DNA from: Polysphondylium violaceum | Taxonomy: Eukaryota; Evosea; Eumycetozoa; Dictyosteliales; Dictyosteliaceae | Length of the DNA: 64,000 bases | Assembly (NCBI GenBank): GCA_000277445.1 | Contig: AJWJ01000002.1 | Span: forward strand, 62,001-126,000 | Reading direction: 5' to 3' | In this document: piece by piece, positions 22,520-34,149 of the stretch | Position numbering within the stretch: position 1 is the first letter of the stretch | Layout of the letters: each line of letters opens with the position of its first letter | Translations under genes and position numbers: made by a program | The notes under the pieces: model-generated | Told to the model about the DNA's origin: nothing | What the model saw: only the letters and a program-made list of their open reading frames with translations | The model's database searches: none

Positions 22520-23987
22520 TTAATGATTGAGTATACCATTGCCATTAATGTGAACACCATTGGAATGGTTGGTGTGGGCAGTATTTGAGTGAGAGTGTTG
22601 TTCAGTGGATGGAGTTTCTCCATTGATATGAGAGATTGCCATTGCGACGATGCTAGTCATGTTGACATCTGGACCATAGACCTTGATAGGGATATGTAAT
22701 TTATGACCAATGTCTCTCATGGAAGAGAGACCAGATTGGTAGTTTGGACCACCTCTACGGACAAAAATGGAAATATTTGCTTTAATGATATCGTCTTTAT
22801 ACTCTTTGATTGCTCTAATGATGCCTTTAAATGTGACTGCAACATCTGTGAAATTGGCAATACCGCCTCCAACGAGTAGTGCTCTGGGTCTCGAGTCTGG
22901 ATTTCTGGTTGCCAAGCTAATAATTGTACAAGCATATTTATATGTATCGTCTTCATTTGGATCACCACTGTATTCACCATAGTTGCCCAACTCATGTCCA
23001 TAGCCCATATCTGCAACAGTGTCTGCATAGATTACTGAAGCACCTCCACCTGCAACCATGGCCCAAATTCTTCCGCTTGGATTCAAAAGTGTAAGTTTTA
23101 AAGAGGCACCTGTTTTTTCATCAATCTCATTTACATAGGTTTCTTCAGGATAGAGTCCTCTACCAAAAGGTTGTGGGAACTCAACATCTTCTCCATTGAC
23201 CATCCATTTACTGGCACATTTAAATGATGCACATTCATCAACCTCTCCTCTTGCGTCCAAAGGATATGGTTTACCTTGTGAAGTCAATGTAAATGGATTC
23301 ATTTCAACAAAATGGAATGATAATTCTAGAATTTGTATGAATAGATGGATATAGTATGGTTAGTAATGATAGAGAGAAGAGGGAATTAAAAAACAATCAT
23401 TACATACCACTAAATAATTTATAAACATTTTTAATAAAGTCAATGACATATTCTCTACTAGGGATTGAAGAGTCAACTAGGGTATGAAGATTGATGGAAT
23501 CAATAGAGTCGCCATAGGGAACATCTAGGGTGCCAACTTTATCCCAGTTTTCTTCTATTTCAATACCACCACAATTTGAAAAAGCAATACGATTAGAGTC
23601 TCTTTCGGCAGTGATTGAGAGATAGAATTCAACGTCGTGTGGCATGAATGGTTCGACAATAAAATGAGTGACCAAACCCTTTTTTCCACCCATTTCAACT
23701 GGTTGGTTCATTTTCTCTTTAATAAAATTATCTGCTTCTTCGAGAGAGGCATTTAACAATACCAATCCATTTTTACCTCTTTTTCCAAACAACATGTCTG
23801 GCTTGACGACCAATTTTGTGGTGGAAAGCCATTGATTGTCTTGTACTTTGGCGAGATCTTGGAGAGAAGGACTGGTGGGAGAGACTTGAATCATCTTCAA
23901 GTTTAATTTGTCGCCATTACAATAAATTGGGAAATTGTTTCTTAATATATATTTGGTGGAGTATTCTCTTAACTTTTTTCTAGCCAT
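22520..23987 (-). CDS. aclA: ATP-citrate synthase subunit A (ACLA)
   Basis: The exons are 23987-23408 and 23325-22520, giving 461 residues. ACLA is the ATP-grasp/citrate-binding half of heteromeric ATP-citrate lyase, which makes cytosolic acetyl-CoA and oxaloacetate from citrate, ATP and CoA. Evidence seen: MARKKLREYSTKYIL, LVVKPDMLFGKRGKNGLV, HFIVEPFMPHDVEFYLSI, FSNCGGIEIEENWDKV, FHFVEMNPFTL across the splice, PLDARGEVDECASFK, GRIWAMVAGGGASVIYADTV, RALLVGGGIANFTDV and FVRRGGPNYQSGL. Sequence order and motifs match plant ACLA (about 420 residues). The extra C-terminal ~40 residues are His/Asn/Ser-rich (TEQHSHSNTAHTNHSNG). Its partner subunit B starts at 26507 on the other strand. Confidence 0.96.
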
Positions 23988-26506
23988 TTCTTTTTCTTTT
24001 TGTTATTGTAAATATAATATAATATTGTTGTGAATGATAAAAAGAATAATAAAATATTAATATGTTATAATAATAATAATAATAATAACTATAATCACTA
24101 TAACACTCTACAAATAAAAATGTAATTGTAATTGTCCAATTTATGTGTATTGTTAGGGGTGGGAATTAGACAAATGAAATTAATTAAAAGATAATGTGCT
24201 GTGGTGAGCTGTGGTGTGTTGTGGTTGTGTAAAAAAAAAAAAAGATAAAATATAAAAGGGATACACTAGTTGGCTCGCTATTAACTAATTATATATGTAT
24301 ATTATTATTTGGTTCGTCAAAACTTTCGGCGGTTAAATTAATTAATTGATTAAAGACTAATTAGTAATAGCAACAACAATTTCAAACCACTCATACAAGT
24401 TTGTAATAAGGGTAAAGAAGTTAATAGTGTGGGTGGGAGTTTGTGCCACCTTTTCATTGCAGGTGGGGGTCAATTTTAAGAAATCGATTCATTTTTATCA
24501 CAAATCAAAAATGACAATGAATTGGTTTTTTTTTCATTTTTTTTCATTTTTATGATTTAAATGGTATTTCCTTTTTAGCGAAACGAAAAAAACTGTACTT
24601 GTTGTTATAGGGTTGATACCCAACAAAGAATTGAAAAAGAAAGTTGAGCTAAAGAGACCATCTATTTATGATTTTTTGAAAATTGATATTTTGGTGAACC
24701 TCTAAAAGAAACCTAAAAAAAAAAAAAAAAAAGAAAAAAAAAGAAAAAAAAGAAAAAAAACTACCCCCTACCCGTCCACAAAAGATTTAAAAGATACAAA
24801 TAGGTTTTTTTACTCTTTTTTTTCCTTTGAACCAACAAATACATTTATACCATCGAAGTGGTGTAATTAATTTCTTTTTTTTTTACTCTTTTTTCATAAC
24901 ACCAAAGATACAAATACAAATACAAATAATTTATAATATAAATACAAATAATAATACCAGTGATAAAAAATAAAATAACAACAAATATATACAAGTATAG
25001 GATATTTAACCAACACAAATATGACTGGGTCAATTCCTTCAGAGAATAAACAACAAGTGTAAGGACTATCTTTTTGTGTTTGTGTACTCCTACTGGACTA
25101 TTATACATACATTTAATCGTTTGTGTCTGTTTTGTGTTTTTCTTTTTTTTTATTTTATTTTGTTAGTTAGGTGTTTCGGTGGGGAGCTTGTAACATACAA
25201 CAAACATATTATATACTCTTTGAGCAGGAGCACTACATCTCTTGGTTTCAATTTATTTTCTCCTCTTGATGTGGTACGTGTTCACCTCTTCCAGAGATTA
25301 GGCCATACAATCATGTTTTTTTCAAAAAAACACCCCCCATTGCGTGCAAGAGATATTTTTTTGGACAATTTTTTAAAAAATTATCAAAAAAGCTGTCTTT
25401 TTCATAAAAATGCAAATATTGCAAAGGAGGTGCGTTCTAAAAGGGAAAAACATTATCACCAATTTTCCCAATTTTAATTTTTTTTTTTCAAAAATTAATT
25501 TAAAGAAACCTCTTGTGAAGAGACGTCGATCATGTAGTGTGATGGACAGCAACAGCATATCATCAACATAGAGTCTCTTCACCATTAAATCATACACCAT
25601 AGGGTTTTTTTTGTATATTACTATTTTTCTAACGAGTTTTATTTTTTAATTTTGCAATTTTATCAAAAGACATGTCCCCACAACGAGTACAGGGTGATCA
25701 TTTGTCGTTTTTTTAATATTAAAATACTGATGTGTGTCGTTTGTTGTTTGCCTCTTCACACAATTTTTAATTTGTTTTTTATTTTTTTAAATTTTCAAAA
25801 ATTTTGTGATTTTTTGGTATTTTTTAGATTTCCCAATCAGATTTTTATCAAACGCAGTTGTTTTTCCTCAAAATCACAGTTTATGCTGTGAGAAAAAAAA
25901 AAAAAAGTAATTTCACACCACCCCCCTCACATGATAATTAAATTGTTTTTATTTTGGACAACATACACCCCCTTTTTTGTTAACCAATACTAAAAATACC
26001 TTTTGTTTTTTTTTTTTTATTTAATTATTTGTGTCTCTATCAGTCATCAGAGAATTATTTTTTTTTATTTTTCATCTGTATTGGATAAATTTTAATATTT
26101 AAATATTAAAATATCCCTTGCTTGGAAAAAATCATATCCCATCGGGATTTTAATTAAATTTTTTAAAATTGTGACGATTAAATGTATGCTACTATTTTCC
26201 ATTGTATACCAGATTTCATATTATCGTTTGTACATTTATCTGTTCCATCATTTAGTTATTTATAGATAATATTTATATTTATTTTTAAAACATTTCCCTA
26301 GATAAACACATCCCCACATACAGTATTTTTTAAAAAAGATCTGTGTTTATTTAACAACCCACTCTCTTTTAATATATACACACCACTTTATATTTATCAT
26401 TATTATTTGACAAATAACTAATAATAAATAACTATTACACCACTCATTAATATAACAACAATAATTTAGAGACAATAGTTTAAAAACTAGTAGTAATAAT
26501 AAAAAA
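23988..26506. other. Divergent 2.5-kb spacer between aclA and aclB
   Basis: Both subunit genes are transcribed outward from this region. It holds A-rich runs (24715-24762), T runs, and a likely gene remnant at 25021-25477. The stretch 25500-25615 is less AT-rich than its surroundings and has no recognised content. The 700 bp before aclB is AT-rich with no open frame of interest. Confidence 0.6.
25021..25477 (+). pseudogene. Possible S-formylglutathione hydrolase N-terminal remnant
   Basis: An ATG at 25021 opens MTGSIPSENKQQ, followed by a plausible intron (GTAAGG donor at 25061, TTGTTAG acceptor near 25166). The next exon continues in frame as VRCFGGELVTYNKHI and STTSLGFNLFSPL. The pattern CFGG...Y.H.S.ST...FN.F.PL resembles the first 40 residues of S-formylglutathione hydrolase (esterase D). 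Beyond about 25265 the similarity ends and the frame becomes low-complexity until a stop at 25477. An intact enzyme has about 280 residues, so this looks like a decayed or partial copy. The match is by eye and short, hence the low confidence; it may instead be a chance frame. Confidence 0.3.
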
Positions 26507-28412
26507 ATGACACTTCCAGCAAGATTATTTACCAAACAATCTCAAGCATTGATTTACAATTATAAAGAGGCTGCAGTTCAACGTATGCTTGATTTTGATA
26601 ATGTTTCGCAAAGAGACACACCATCAGTCGCTGGTTTAATCCATCCTGGATCAGATGGTGGATTTTATAAAGCATTTTTTGGATTCAAGGAATTGGTCAT
26701 TCCCGTATACAATACAGTTTCAGAGGCATGTAAGCAGAACCCAAATGCCGATGTATTTTTAAATTTTGCATCTCATCGTTCTGCCTATCAATCCAGTTTG
26801 GCTGCACTCAAGGAGCCATCCATCAGAACCGTTGTGATCATTGCCGAGGGTGTACCCGAGAACGAAGCCCGTGCTCTCTTGTCCATGGCCAAAAAGAATG
26901 GTAAAGTAATTATTGGTCCAGCCACTGTTGGTGGTATCCAAGCCGGTTGCTTTAAAATTGGAAACACTGCAGGCACTATTGACAACATTCTCGCATGTAA
27001 ATTATATCGTTCAGGCTCTGTCGGCTTTGTATCAAAGTCTGGTGGTTTGTCCAATGAGATGTACAATGTTTTGTCTAGATGCACCGACGGTATTTACGAA
27101 GGTATTGCCATTGGTGGCGATAGTTTCCCCGGTTCCACACTCACAGATCACGTATTGAGATACGAAAAGTTACCCGAGGTAAAGATGATTGTCGTCCTTG
27201 GTGAATTGGGTGGATGGGATGAATATGGTATTGTTGACGCACTCAAGAGAGGTGAAATCACCAAGCCCATCTGTTGCTGGGTTTCAGGAACCGTAGCCAA
27301 AATCTTCCCAACTGAAGTCCAATTTGGCCACGCAGGTGCCAAGAGTGGTGGTGAAACAGAGTCAGCCGAGGCCAAGAACGGTGCACTCAAAAAAGCTGGT
27401 GCCGTCGTTCCAACCTCTTTTGAAGACTTTGCCAACGTCATTGCTGAGACCTATGCCAAGCTTGAAGCCAGCGGATTGGTCAAGCCAATCGAAGAGCCAA
27501 CTCCACCCGAGTTGCCATTGGATTTCAAGACTGCCGTCAAAGCAGGTAAAGTAAGAAAACCAACCAGTATCATCTCGACCATTTGCGACGATCGTGGGGA
27601 TGAATTGACATACAACGGTGTACCCATCTCTGAGGTTTGCAAAGAGGAGTATGTATTGGGTGACGTTATTGGATTACTATGGTTCAAGAGAAAACTACCA
27701 TCATATGCAAGCAGATTCATTGAAATGTGTCTTAAATTAGTTGCCGACCACGGTCCATGTGTAAGTGGGGCCCACAACACCATTGTTGCCGCTCGTGCTG
27801 GTAAAGATTTAGTTTCAAGTCTTGTTTCTGGTCTTTTAACCATTGGCCCAAGATTTGGTGGTGCTATTGACGATAGTGCTCGTGTATTTAAAGATGCCAT
27901 CGATAGAAACCTTACCCCTGAACAATTGGTTGAAGGAATGAAATCCAAAGGTAAAAGAATTCCAGGTATTGGCCACTTGATTAAATCTGCCGATGATATT
28001 GATAAAAGAGTTGTTATTTTAAAACAGTATGTATTATTATTTTTATTTTAAAACAAATTATTGTAATTGTTATTAACATCAATGGTTATTATCTAGATAT
28101 GCCAAAACTCATTTTTCATCATCAAAATATTTAGAATATGCTTTGGAAGTAGAAAAGTATACTTTACAAAAAGCAAATAATTTAATTTTAAATGTTGATG
28201 GTTGTATAGGTGTTTTATTCTTGGATTTATTACATTCTTGTGATTTATTTACAAAAGAGGAAATTAAAGAAATTATAGATGTTGGTTATTTAAATGGTTT
28301 CTTTGTTGTTGGTAGAAGTATAGGTTTAATTGGACATGCATTGGATCAAAAGAGAATGAGACAACCATTATATCGTCATCCATATGATGATGTTTTATAT
28401 GCCTCTGATTAA
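26507..28412 (+). CDS. aclB: ATP-citrate synthase subunit B (ACLB)
   Basis: The exons are 26507-28026 and 28097-28412, giving 611 residues (plant ACLB is about 608). This subunit carries the CoA-binding and citrate-synthase-like cleavage parts of cytosolic ATP-citrate lyase. Evidence seen: QALIYNYKEAAVQRMLDFD, TPSVAGLIHPGSDGG, FLNFASHRSAYQSS, VVIIAEGVPENEARAL, IGPATVGGIQAGCFKIG, GSVGFVSKSGGLSNEMYN, the phosphohistidine loop VQFGHAGAKSGGETESAEAK, ADHGPCVSGAHNTIVAARAG, GLLTIGPRFGGAIDDSARVF, IPGIGHLIKS and the C-terminal QPLYRHPYDDVLY. The start aligns with plant ACLB, so an upstream exon is not needed. It forms a divergent pair with aclA, unlike the single fused chain of animals. Confidence 0.96.
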
Positions 28413-28857
28413 GTTTTTAGTTGGTAGTAGTAGTAAAATAAATAAATACACATATATAAAAGAAAAGATTCAAATTAATCAACAACACTAGTTATTATAA
28501 TTTACTCCAATATATTCAATTATTCGTTTAAACGCACGCGTCATTCCTGGTTGTGTTTTTGATATACCATTAAAACCAGATTTAAGCTATCATTGTTGTG
28601 TATGTGTGTTTATTTTAATTTTTAACCGAATTTATGCACATTCATAAAGTTCTTTGAAAATACTTTATATTTCTATAAATGTTTGTTGTTTGTAAAATAA
28701 AAGTATGTGGTGAAAATAAAATATTGAGTGTGTGTGTTGCTAAATAAAAACACAAATCTAATTTTAAATCAGAGCATATCTAAATAATAATAGATAAACA
28801 ATTACACAAATAACAATAATTTTAAAAGGAGTAGATTAATGGGGATGTTTTACAATT

Positions 28858-29176
28858 GGTATAAAATGTTATACCTACACTACCACAAAAAAAGAAACAG
28901 AGAATTCAGACGGTTTGTATTTACAAGTAAAGAGACCAAAAGTATTTACTAAAATCATACCAATTATAAATCAATCTCTTTGGTTATTTTGTCCCATTGA
29001 TTTTTTAGGAATATCCCCATACCTTTGTTTTTATGGGGTTACATCCTAAAATGTATACTACTCCACTATAAATAGAGTAGTTTTCCATCCTATTGAAAAT
29101 AGGACGAAAGAATAATTCTCCTTTTTACCCCACTTTCTAAAAGATACTCTTGATTTTAATCTGTTTTGTATCTTTT
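28858..29176. other. Cluster of short perfect hairpins
   Basis: Four perfect stems occur in 320 bp: GGTATAA/TTATACC (28858-28864 with 28869-28875, 4-nt loop), ACTACTC/GAGTAGT (29057-29063 with 29075-29081), TCCTATT/AATAGGA (29088-29094 with 29098-29104, 3-nt loop) and AAAAGATAC/GTATCTTTT (29139-29147 with 29168-29176). The sequence has no coding frame. It could be a structured RNA or promoter DNA; chance is possible in AT-rich sequence. Confidence 0.35.
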
Positions 29177-29923
29177 CATCTAAATGTACCCTCGAACGAC
29201 ATTAGTATGGGTTCAAATGATATTCAATAGCAAATATGTGATATACTGTGTCTTGTGTGTTTAACTTTTTAAAATTTCCTACCACATTTGGTTATAAACA
29301 AAATTAAATATCATAATTTACCACCACATGTTTATATTGGAAAAAATATCAAAACCACAAGAATGAATTTATAAAACAGTAGTGTGTGTGGGAGTGTGTG
29401 TTTCCAAAGATTTGACATTTAGGGTGAATATGATGAGATATTGTTGGGATAGATATCTATAATTATTATTATTATTGTTTATGATAGTGTGGGAGGTTTA
29501 AATTGTGTGCACTAAACAACAATATTGTTGTTGTAGTTGTTGTTGTGCTGAACATTAACTATAATGACGTACGTATATCAAAAATTCCAATTAATAGAAA
29601 ACACCAATCCATCAAAATAAATATCTATCTATTCAGCTCAATCTGGATGATGGGGTAACTTGAAAAACACTGGCAAACAGATTCTTTTACCCATACTATT
29701 GATAGTTTTTATTCCCCTATACTCTTAATTATTATCCCGATATTATACCCAAATGCAAATTATAAACAGCAACAACAACAACAACAACAACAACAGAATA
29801 AACAATCAACAACACACACACTCCCACACGTTCACACCCATATCAGTGTACACAATAAATCAATCATATTCTAAAAAGAGATAAAAATATTAAAATTAAA
29901 TAAAATAATGTAGAGAAAAAAAC

Positions 29924-29931
29924 TATAAAAG
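29924..29931 (+). promoter_or_regulatory. TATA box upstream of the saposin-like gene
   Basis: TATAAAAG followed by GGCG lies 130 bp before the start codon at 30054, after an A-rich stretch. This spacing leaves an untranslated leader of about 100 nt. It is the clearest TATA element in the window and suggests strong or regulated expression of the small secreted protein. Confidence 0.55.
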
Positions 29932-30053
29932 GGCGAAGAAATGACAGATTTAATCATTCAACTCAACAACTACAATAGTATCATTACAATTTATAATACT
30001 ACTTTACTATTTATTCTTACTCTTACTCTCCAATCAAAATCAAATTATTTAAA

Positions 30054-30454
30054 ATGAAATTCACTTCAATCTTCCTCATCGTTTTGATCGTTTTATCATG
30101 TGCTATCTCTTCCTTTGCCACCCCTCAATGTGAAGACTGTAAAAATGCATTAAAGACTGCCGACGGCAAACTCCCAGCCAAGAGAACCCGTCAAGTTGTT
30201 GAAAACTTTTTACAACAAAATTGTCAAACTGCCACTGGTCTTGTTCCAATTGAAGTCCCAGTCCCCTTACCAGTTAAACTTGTAAGTTTTTACATACATT
30301 CATAATATTATTGGTAGTCAGCATATTAACTTTTAATCAATTCATTCATTAAATATAGTGCGACGCCATGGCTGCTCATAAAAGTGATTTCGTTAATGGT
30401 TTAATTGAAAGAAAGGAATACACCCTCGTATGTAAAAAAGCTGGTTTGTGTTAA
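30054..30454 (+). CDS. Secreted single-domain saposin-like (amoebapore-like) protein
   Basis: The exons are 30054-30281 and 30359-30454, giving 107 residues. A signal peptide (FLIVLIVLSCAISSFA) is followed by one saposin-B-type domain with six cysteines in the expected spacing: CEDC near the start, NCQ, LCD across the splice, and VCKKAGLC at the end. The pattern implies the usual 1-6, 2-5 and 3-4 disulfides. The middle contains a Pro/Val segment (PIEVPVPLPVKL) before Cys4. Single-domain saposin-like proteins in amoebae bind membranes and can lyse ingested bacteria in phagosomes, or act as lipid carriers. Codons are C-rich, consistent with high expression. A TATA box lies 130 bp upstream. Confidence 0.85.
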
Positions 30455-30954
30455 CCTCTAACAACCTGGTAGTCAGTGTGTTATTTTAGTACCATTACTC
30501 TTCATAAATACATATTATTTCAATGTATCAATAAATTTGTTTCATTACATTATTAATTAAATATCATTGTTGCTTCCATTGCTGCCATTGGCGTCAAGCG
30601 TGGTGTCTCATAACCTTAGAGAATGTCGACAATCTTCGATAACAAAAATATCTTGCAAAAAATACTAAGATATTTTGGAAAAAAATTTAAAAAAAAATAT
30701 TTTTTAAAAAAAAAATTAGCCGGTACCGTTTGATCATTGCTTCTGATGGATAATGGGCCTTTCTCGTGAGTTTCGAGCTTTTTTTTTTTTCAAACTTTTC
30801 TTTTTGATAATCCCCTTCACTACGTTTACATTTATTTATCATACACAGCATAGATAATATAGAAAGTGTTGATGCATTAGATAATTTATATTTTTTTTCA
30901 CCCACTCAAAATATACACCCCACACATATCTAGATTTGCGTGTTTTTAAGAAAA
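30455..30954. other. Intergenic region with a hairpin and possible coding debris
   Basis: This 500-bp spacer holds a 10-bp perfect hairpin (AAAATATCTT at 30645-30654 with AAGATATTTT at 30667-30676). A less AT-rich island at about 30718-30780 lies between A- and T-runs; one frame reads RYRLIIASDG, then a stop, then WAFLVSFEL. A short frame near 30560-30612 reads IVASIAAIGVKRGVS before a stop. These look like fragments instead of a gene. Confidence 0.4.
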
Positions 30955-33900
30955 ATGAAATTTAATTATTTGATCTTTGCATTGGCTGTTTTCTTTACAG
31001 TTTTATCTGTATCTTTAGCAGAAAATAAGTTGACATCAGCAACAGGCTCATGGTTTGATCCTACTATTTGGGTATCGAGCGGAGTGCCAACATCAAGTGA
31101 TGACGTCACCATAGCTGCTCAGGCAGATATAGTTGCAGCTGATCCTACTACTGCACGTAGTATGAATACAGAAGGACCAAGTAAAGCAACTTTTCAATCA
31201 TCAAGTTCATTTAGCAACACAGTTTCAATCAATAAGGATGTTGTTGTCACTTTCCAAGACAGTGTTACCACTGCATTGATTTCAATCACGAATGGTACTA
31301 TGGTTAACTCTGGAAATAAAAAACCAACTATTACTGGTCAAATTAACAATTCATATTTACATAATAGTAAGTACTCTTTATTTATTAAATAAGTGATTCT
31401 TATTAACAACAAACACAATGTGTATAGTTTCAAACACAAGTCCAACATTTGAAAGTTTATTCCAAATATTTGAATTTGGCCAATTAAATATCACTGGTGA
31501 TGGAAACCAAAACACTATTTTTAATAATTTCTTTATTGGCGAGGGCGGAAGCCTTTATTCTCACGGATCAGATTTAACTTTTAAAAATGTATGTATTTAT
31601 TACTGTCGTTGGCTCTTTAAGCCCATTAAATACTAATATATTTTTTCCAATTAGTATTTACAATTAAAAGATAATTTTGTACTTCAACTTGAATCTAGTA
31701 AGGATTCTAAATTGTCGAAAAGTTTAGTTTCTAACTCTACTGTTGATTTCTCTGATTCAAAAGTTGGTTACACCGATAATGTTTCATTTGAAAAAACAAA
31801 ATTCAATTCAAAATCTAATACTCATACATTTGTTGATTCTTTTTTTTTCATTCAAAAATGTAATTATTATTATGATTATTTATTATTATTTTTTACTAAT
31901 ATTATGTCAATATAGTCTACTCTAACTAGTGTTAATGATATTTTTTACTTTAAAACATCAACCGATACTACAAAAGTTTATATTCACGAAGATTCAAGTA
32001 TTCAAGGATCAAATCTCAACCTTTTATTCAATAATACTTCATTATATCTCTTGGATACATCCAATATTAAAACTAAAAATGATAGTTTTATTTATATTGA
32101 AAATGGTGAATTAGTAGCTAAAGATCAAACCTATTTAGATTTAGACAACACAGATTTATGGTTACAAGGTAGCAATTTTATTGGTATGGGTCAATCAAAA
32201 TTCAATTTTTCAAATCAATCTAGACTCTATATTAAAGGAACATTAAATTTCTTGGAAGATGGAATGATTAACGTTGACAAATCTCAAATTTTAATTGATG
32301 GTAAATTGTTTTTACATGATCAATCAGTACTTTCAATTTCAGACAGTGATATACCATCTTTTCTCAATGGTGATTTTGCATTGTTAAATACAACCAAAGC
32401 TATAATCAACAACAATGATTTCAATGTCATTGGTAGACTCTTTTTACAAAGCATGTCTAGATTGGAAGTCAGTGATTCTTTTCTCAATATCCCAGGCAAA
32501 GTATACAGTCAAGATGCAAATTACATCTCTATAACCAATTCCAAAGTAGAAGTCTATGGTGCCTTCTTTGCTCCAAAGATTGATATTAAAAAAAGTCAAC
32601 TTTTAGTTGATGGTGAATTTAGTATTTCAAATGATGCTCTATTTGAATCTAGTACTATAAATGTTTTATATGGTAATTTAACTGTAAGTAGTAGAAATTC
32701 TTTAATTGAATCATTTTTATATATTCTAATATTATAAATATTAGGTTAAATCAAATTCATTTATTGCAAATAATTGTAATATTACAGTTGAAAAGAGTAT
32801 TAAATTCGCTAGTAGTAAATTTTTGACATCAGATACAAATATCACAATTTTAAATGGAGAGTTGAATATTGAAAGAGGTGGTGTTATTCAATTGAATAAT
32901 ACAAATTTCTATAATAGCAAAGGTTTATTAGATACAGGTGCAGATATTCAAATCGTTGCTGGTAGTTCATTTGTTAATACAGGTTCCATTGTCTTGTCAT
33001 CTCATATATTAAAGAATGAGGATGCCAATCAAATTGTTTTAAATAATTTTGGAAACTTTAGTGTTGGTATGGATAGATCACGTATTAATATTCCAGTGAG
33101 CAATAGTGGTAGTTTTAAGATCTTGAGTAATACCGTTAGTGTTGGTGGATATACTCAAAGCCAAGGTACTTTTTCAATTCAAGGTGGTTTACTCAATAGT
33201 AACTCTACCATTGTCATAAACGGCGGTACCATTCAAGGTCGTGGTACATTCAATCAATCTATCATCAACAATGGTATTTTAGGTGATAGAGATGGTAATG
33301 TACACAATTTTAAAATCAATGGTGACTATCAACAAACTGGGGCTATGATTATCAACATCTTGACTCTTGAAGACTTTACTAAAATCAATGTCACCAATAT
33401 TGCCAAAATCCAAAGCACCATCGAAGTTAGAATTAGCAGCGATGCATTATCCAAGCTCTCTGGCACAGAAAATGGCACTCAGGTGGATTTGATCTCTTTT
33501 AATCAAGGTTCTGAATTCAATATGGACTCTATTAAATTCTCTACCTTTAATCCAGCCACCCCAACCGAAGACAAACAAACTACCGACACCTGTGTTGCAC
33601 AAGCCAAACTCACAGGCACATCTTTTTCAGTTTTACTAAAAGGTTGTCCCCCCAAGAAACCTCTTCTCTCTGCTGGCGCCATTGCAGGTATCATTGTTGG
33701 TGGTGCAGTTGCCGTGATTGCCACCACTATTGTGGTTGCAAATAGAAAATCAATTGCTATGGCATTCAAGGTAAAGAAAGCAGATATGAAATTGAAAACT
33801 GCCAATAAAAATAATGCCAACAAACCAAAGAGAAAGAGAAAGCCAAGAATTGACAGAGTAACAGGTAAACCCAAGGAACCAACTCCTTTCCAAACCCCTC

Positions 33901-33965
33901 CCTCAGCTCCATCCACAGAAACTTCACCATCCATTCCAGTCATTAAAGAAGATCCAACTCCATAA
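30955..33965 (+). CDS. Large beta-solenoid-type surface glycoprotein, type I membrane
   Basis: The exons are 30955-31366, 31428-31588, 31655-31859, 31916-32683 and 32745-33965, about 920 residues. A signal peptide (NYLIFALAVFFTVLSVSLA) is followed by a long ectodomain rich in Asn, Ser and Asp with many N-glycosylation sites and repeating short beta-strand units (for example LYIKGTLNF, LLVDGEFSIS, LNGELNIERGG), as in right-handed beta-helix proteins. One membrane helix (AIAGIIVGGAVAVIATTIVV) and a basic, Pro-rich cytosolic tail close the protein. It is probably an adhesion or surface protein. Exon 3 has a run of nine T (31840-31848): with nine, the frame is broken by one base at the next splice, while with eight every exon joins in frame. 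This may be a sequence error or a recent mutation. Confidence 0.82.
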
Positions 33966-34149
33966 TTCAATTAAATAAACATATAAAATTAGTTTAAATT
34001 TTTAACAAATAATTCTCATTTTAAAAAATTATTATTCTCTAATAAGCATTTGGATATTTATTCTAAAATATTTATCATTTCTCGTTTTTTTCAAAAAAAA
34101 AAAACTTTTCATTCCTTTTTCGCAACATGTCATATCTTATTGGATCTTT

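Larger units (their letters stand above)
28413..30053. other. Long intergenic region (1.6 kb) with clustered hairpins
   Basis: No credible gene is present. Short hairpins cluster between 28858 and 29176 (listed separately). A (CAA)n run lies at 29769-29796. The last 150 bp includes a TATA box for the saposin-like gene. The rest is AT-rich without recognisable content. Confidence 0.6.

Noticed and set aside
25373-25600. Minus-strand frame with the string LYVDDML, like a reverse-transcriptase box
   Set aside because: Only this short string resembles the motif; no other polymerase block, terminal repeat or related sequence is nearby.
29200-29225. GGTTCAAAT, like a tRNA B box
   Set aside because: No matching A box, acceptor stem or cloverleaf could be drawn around it.
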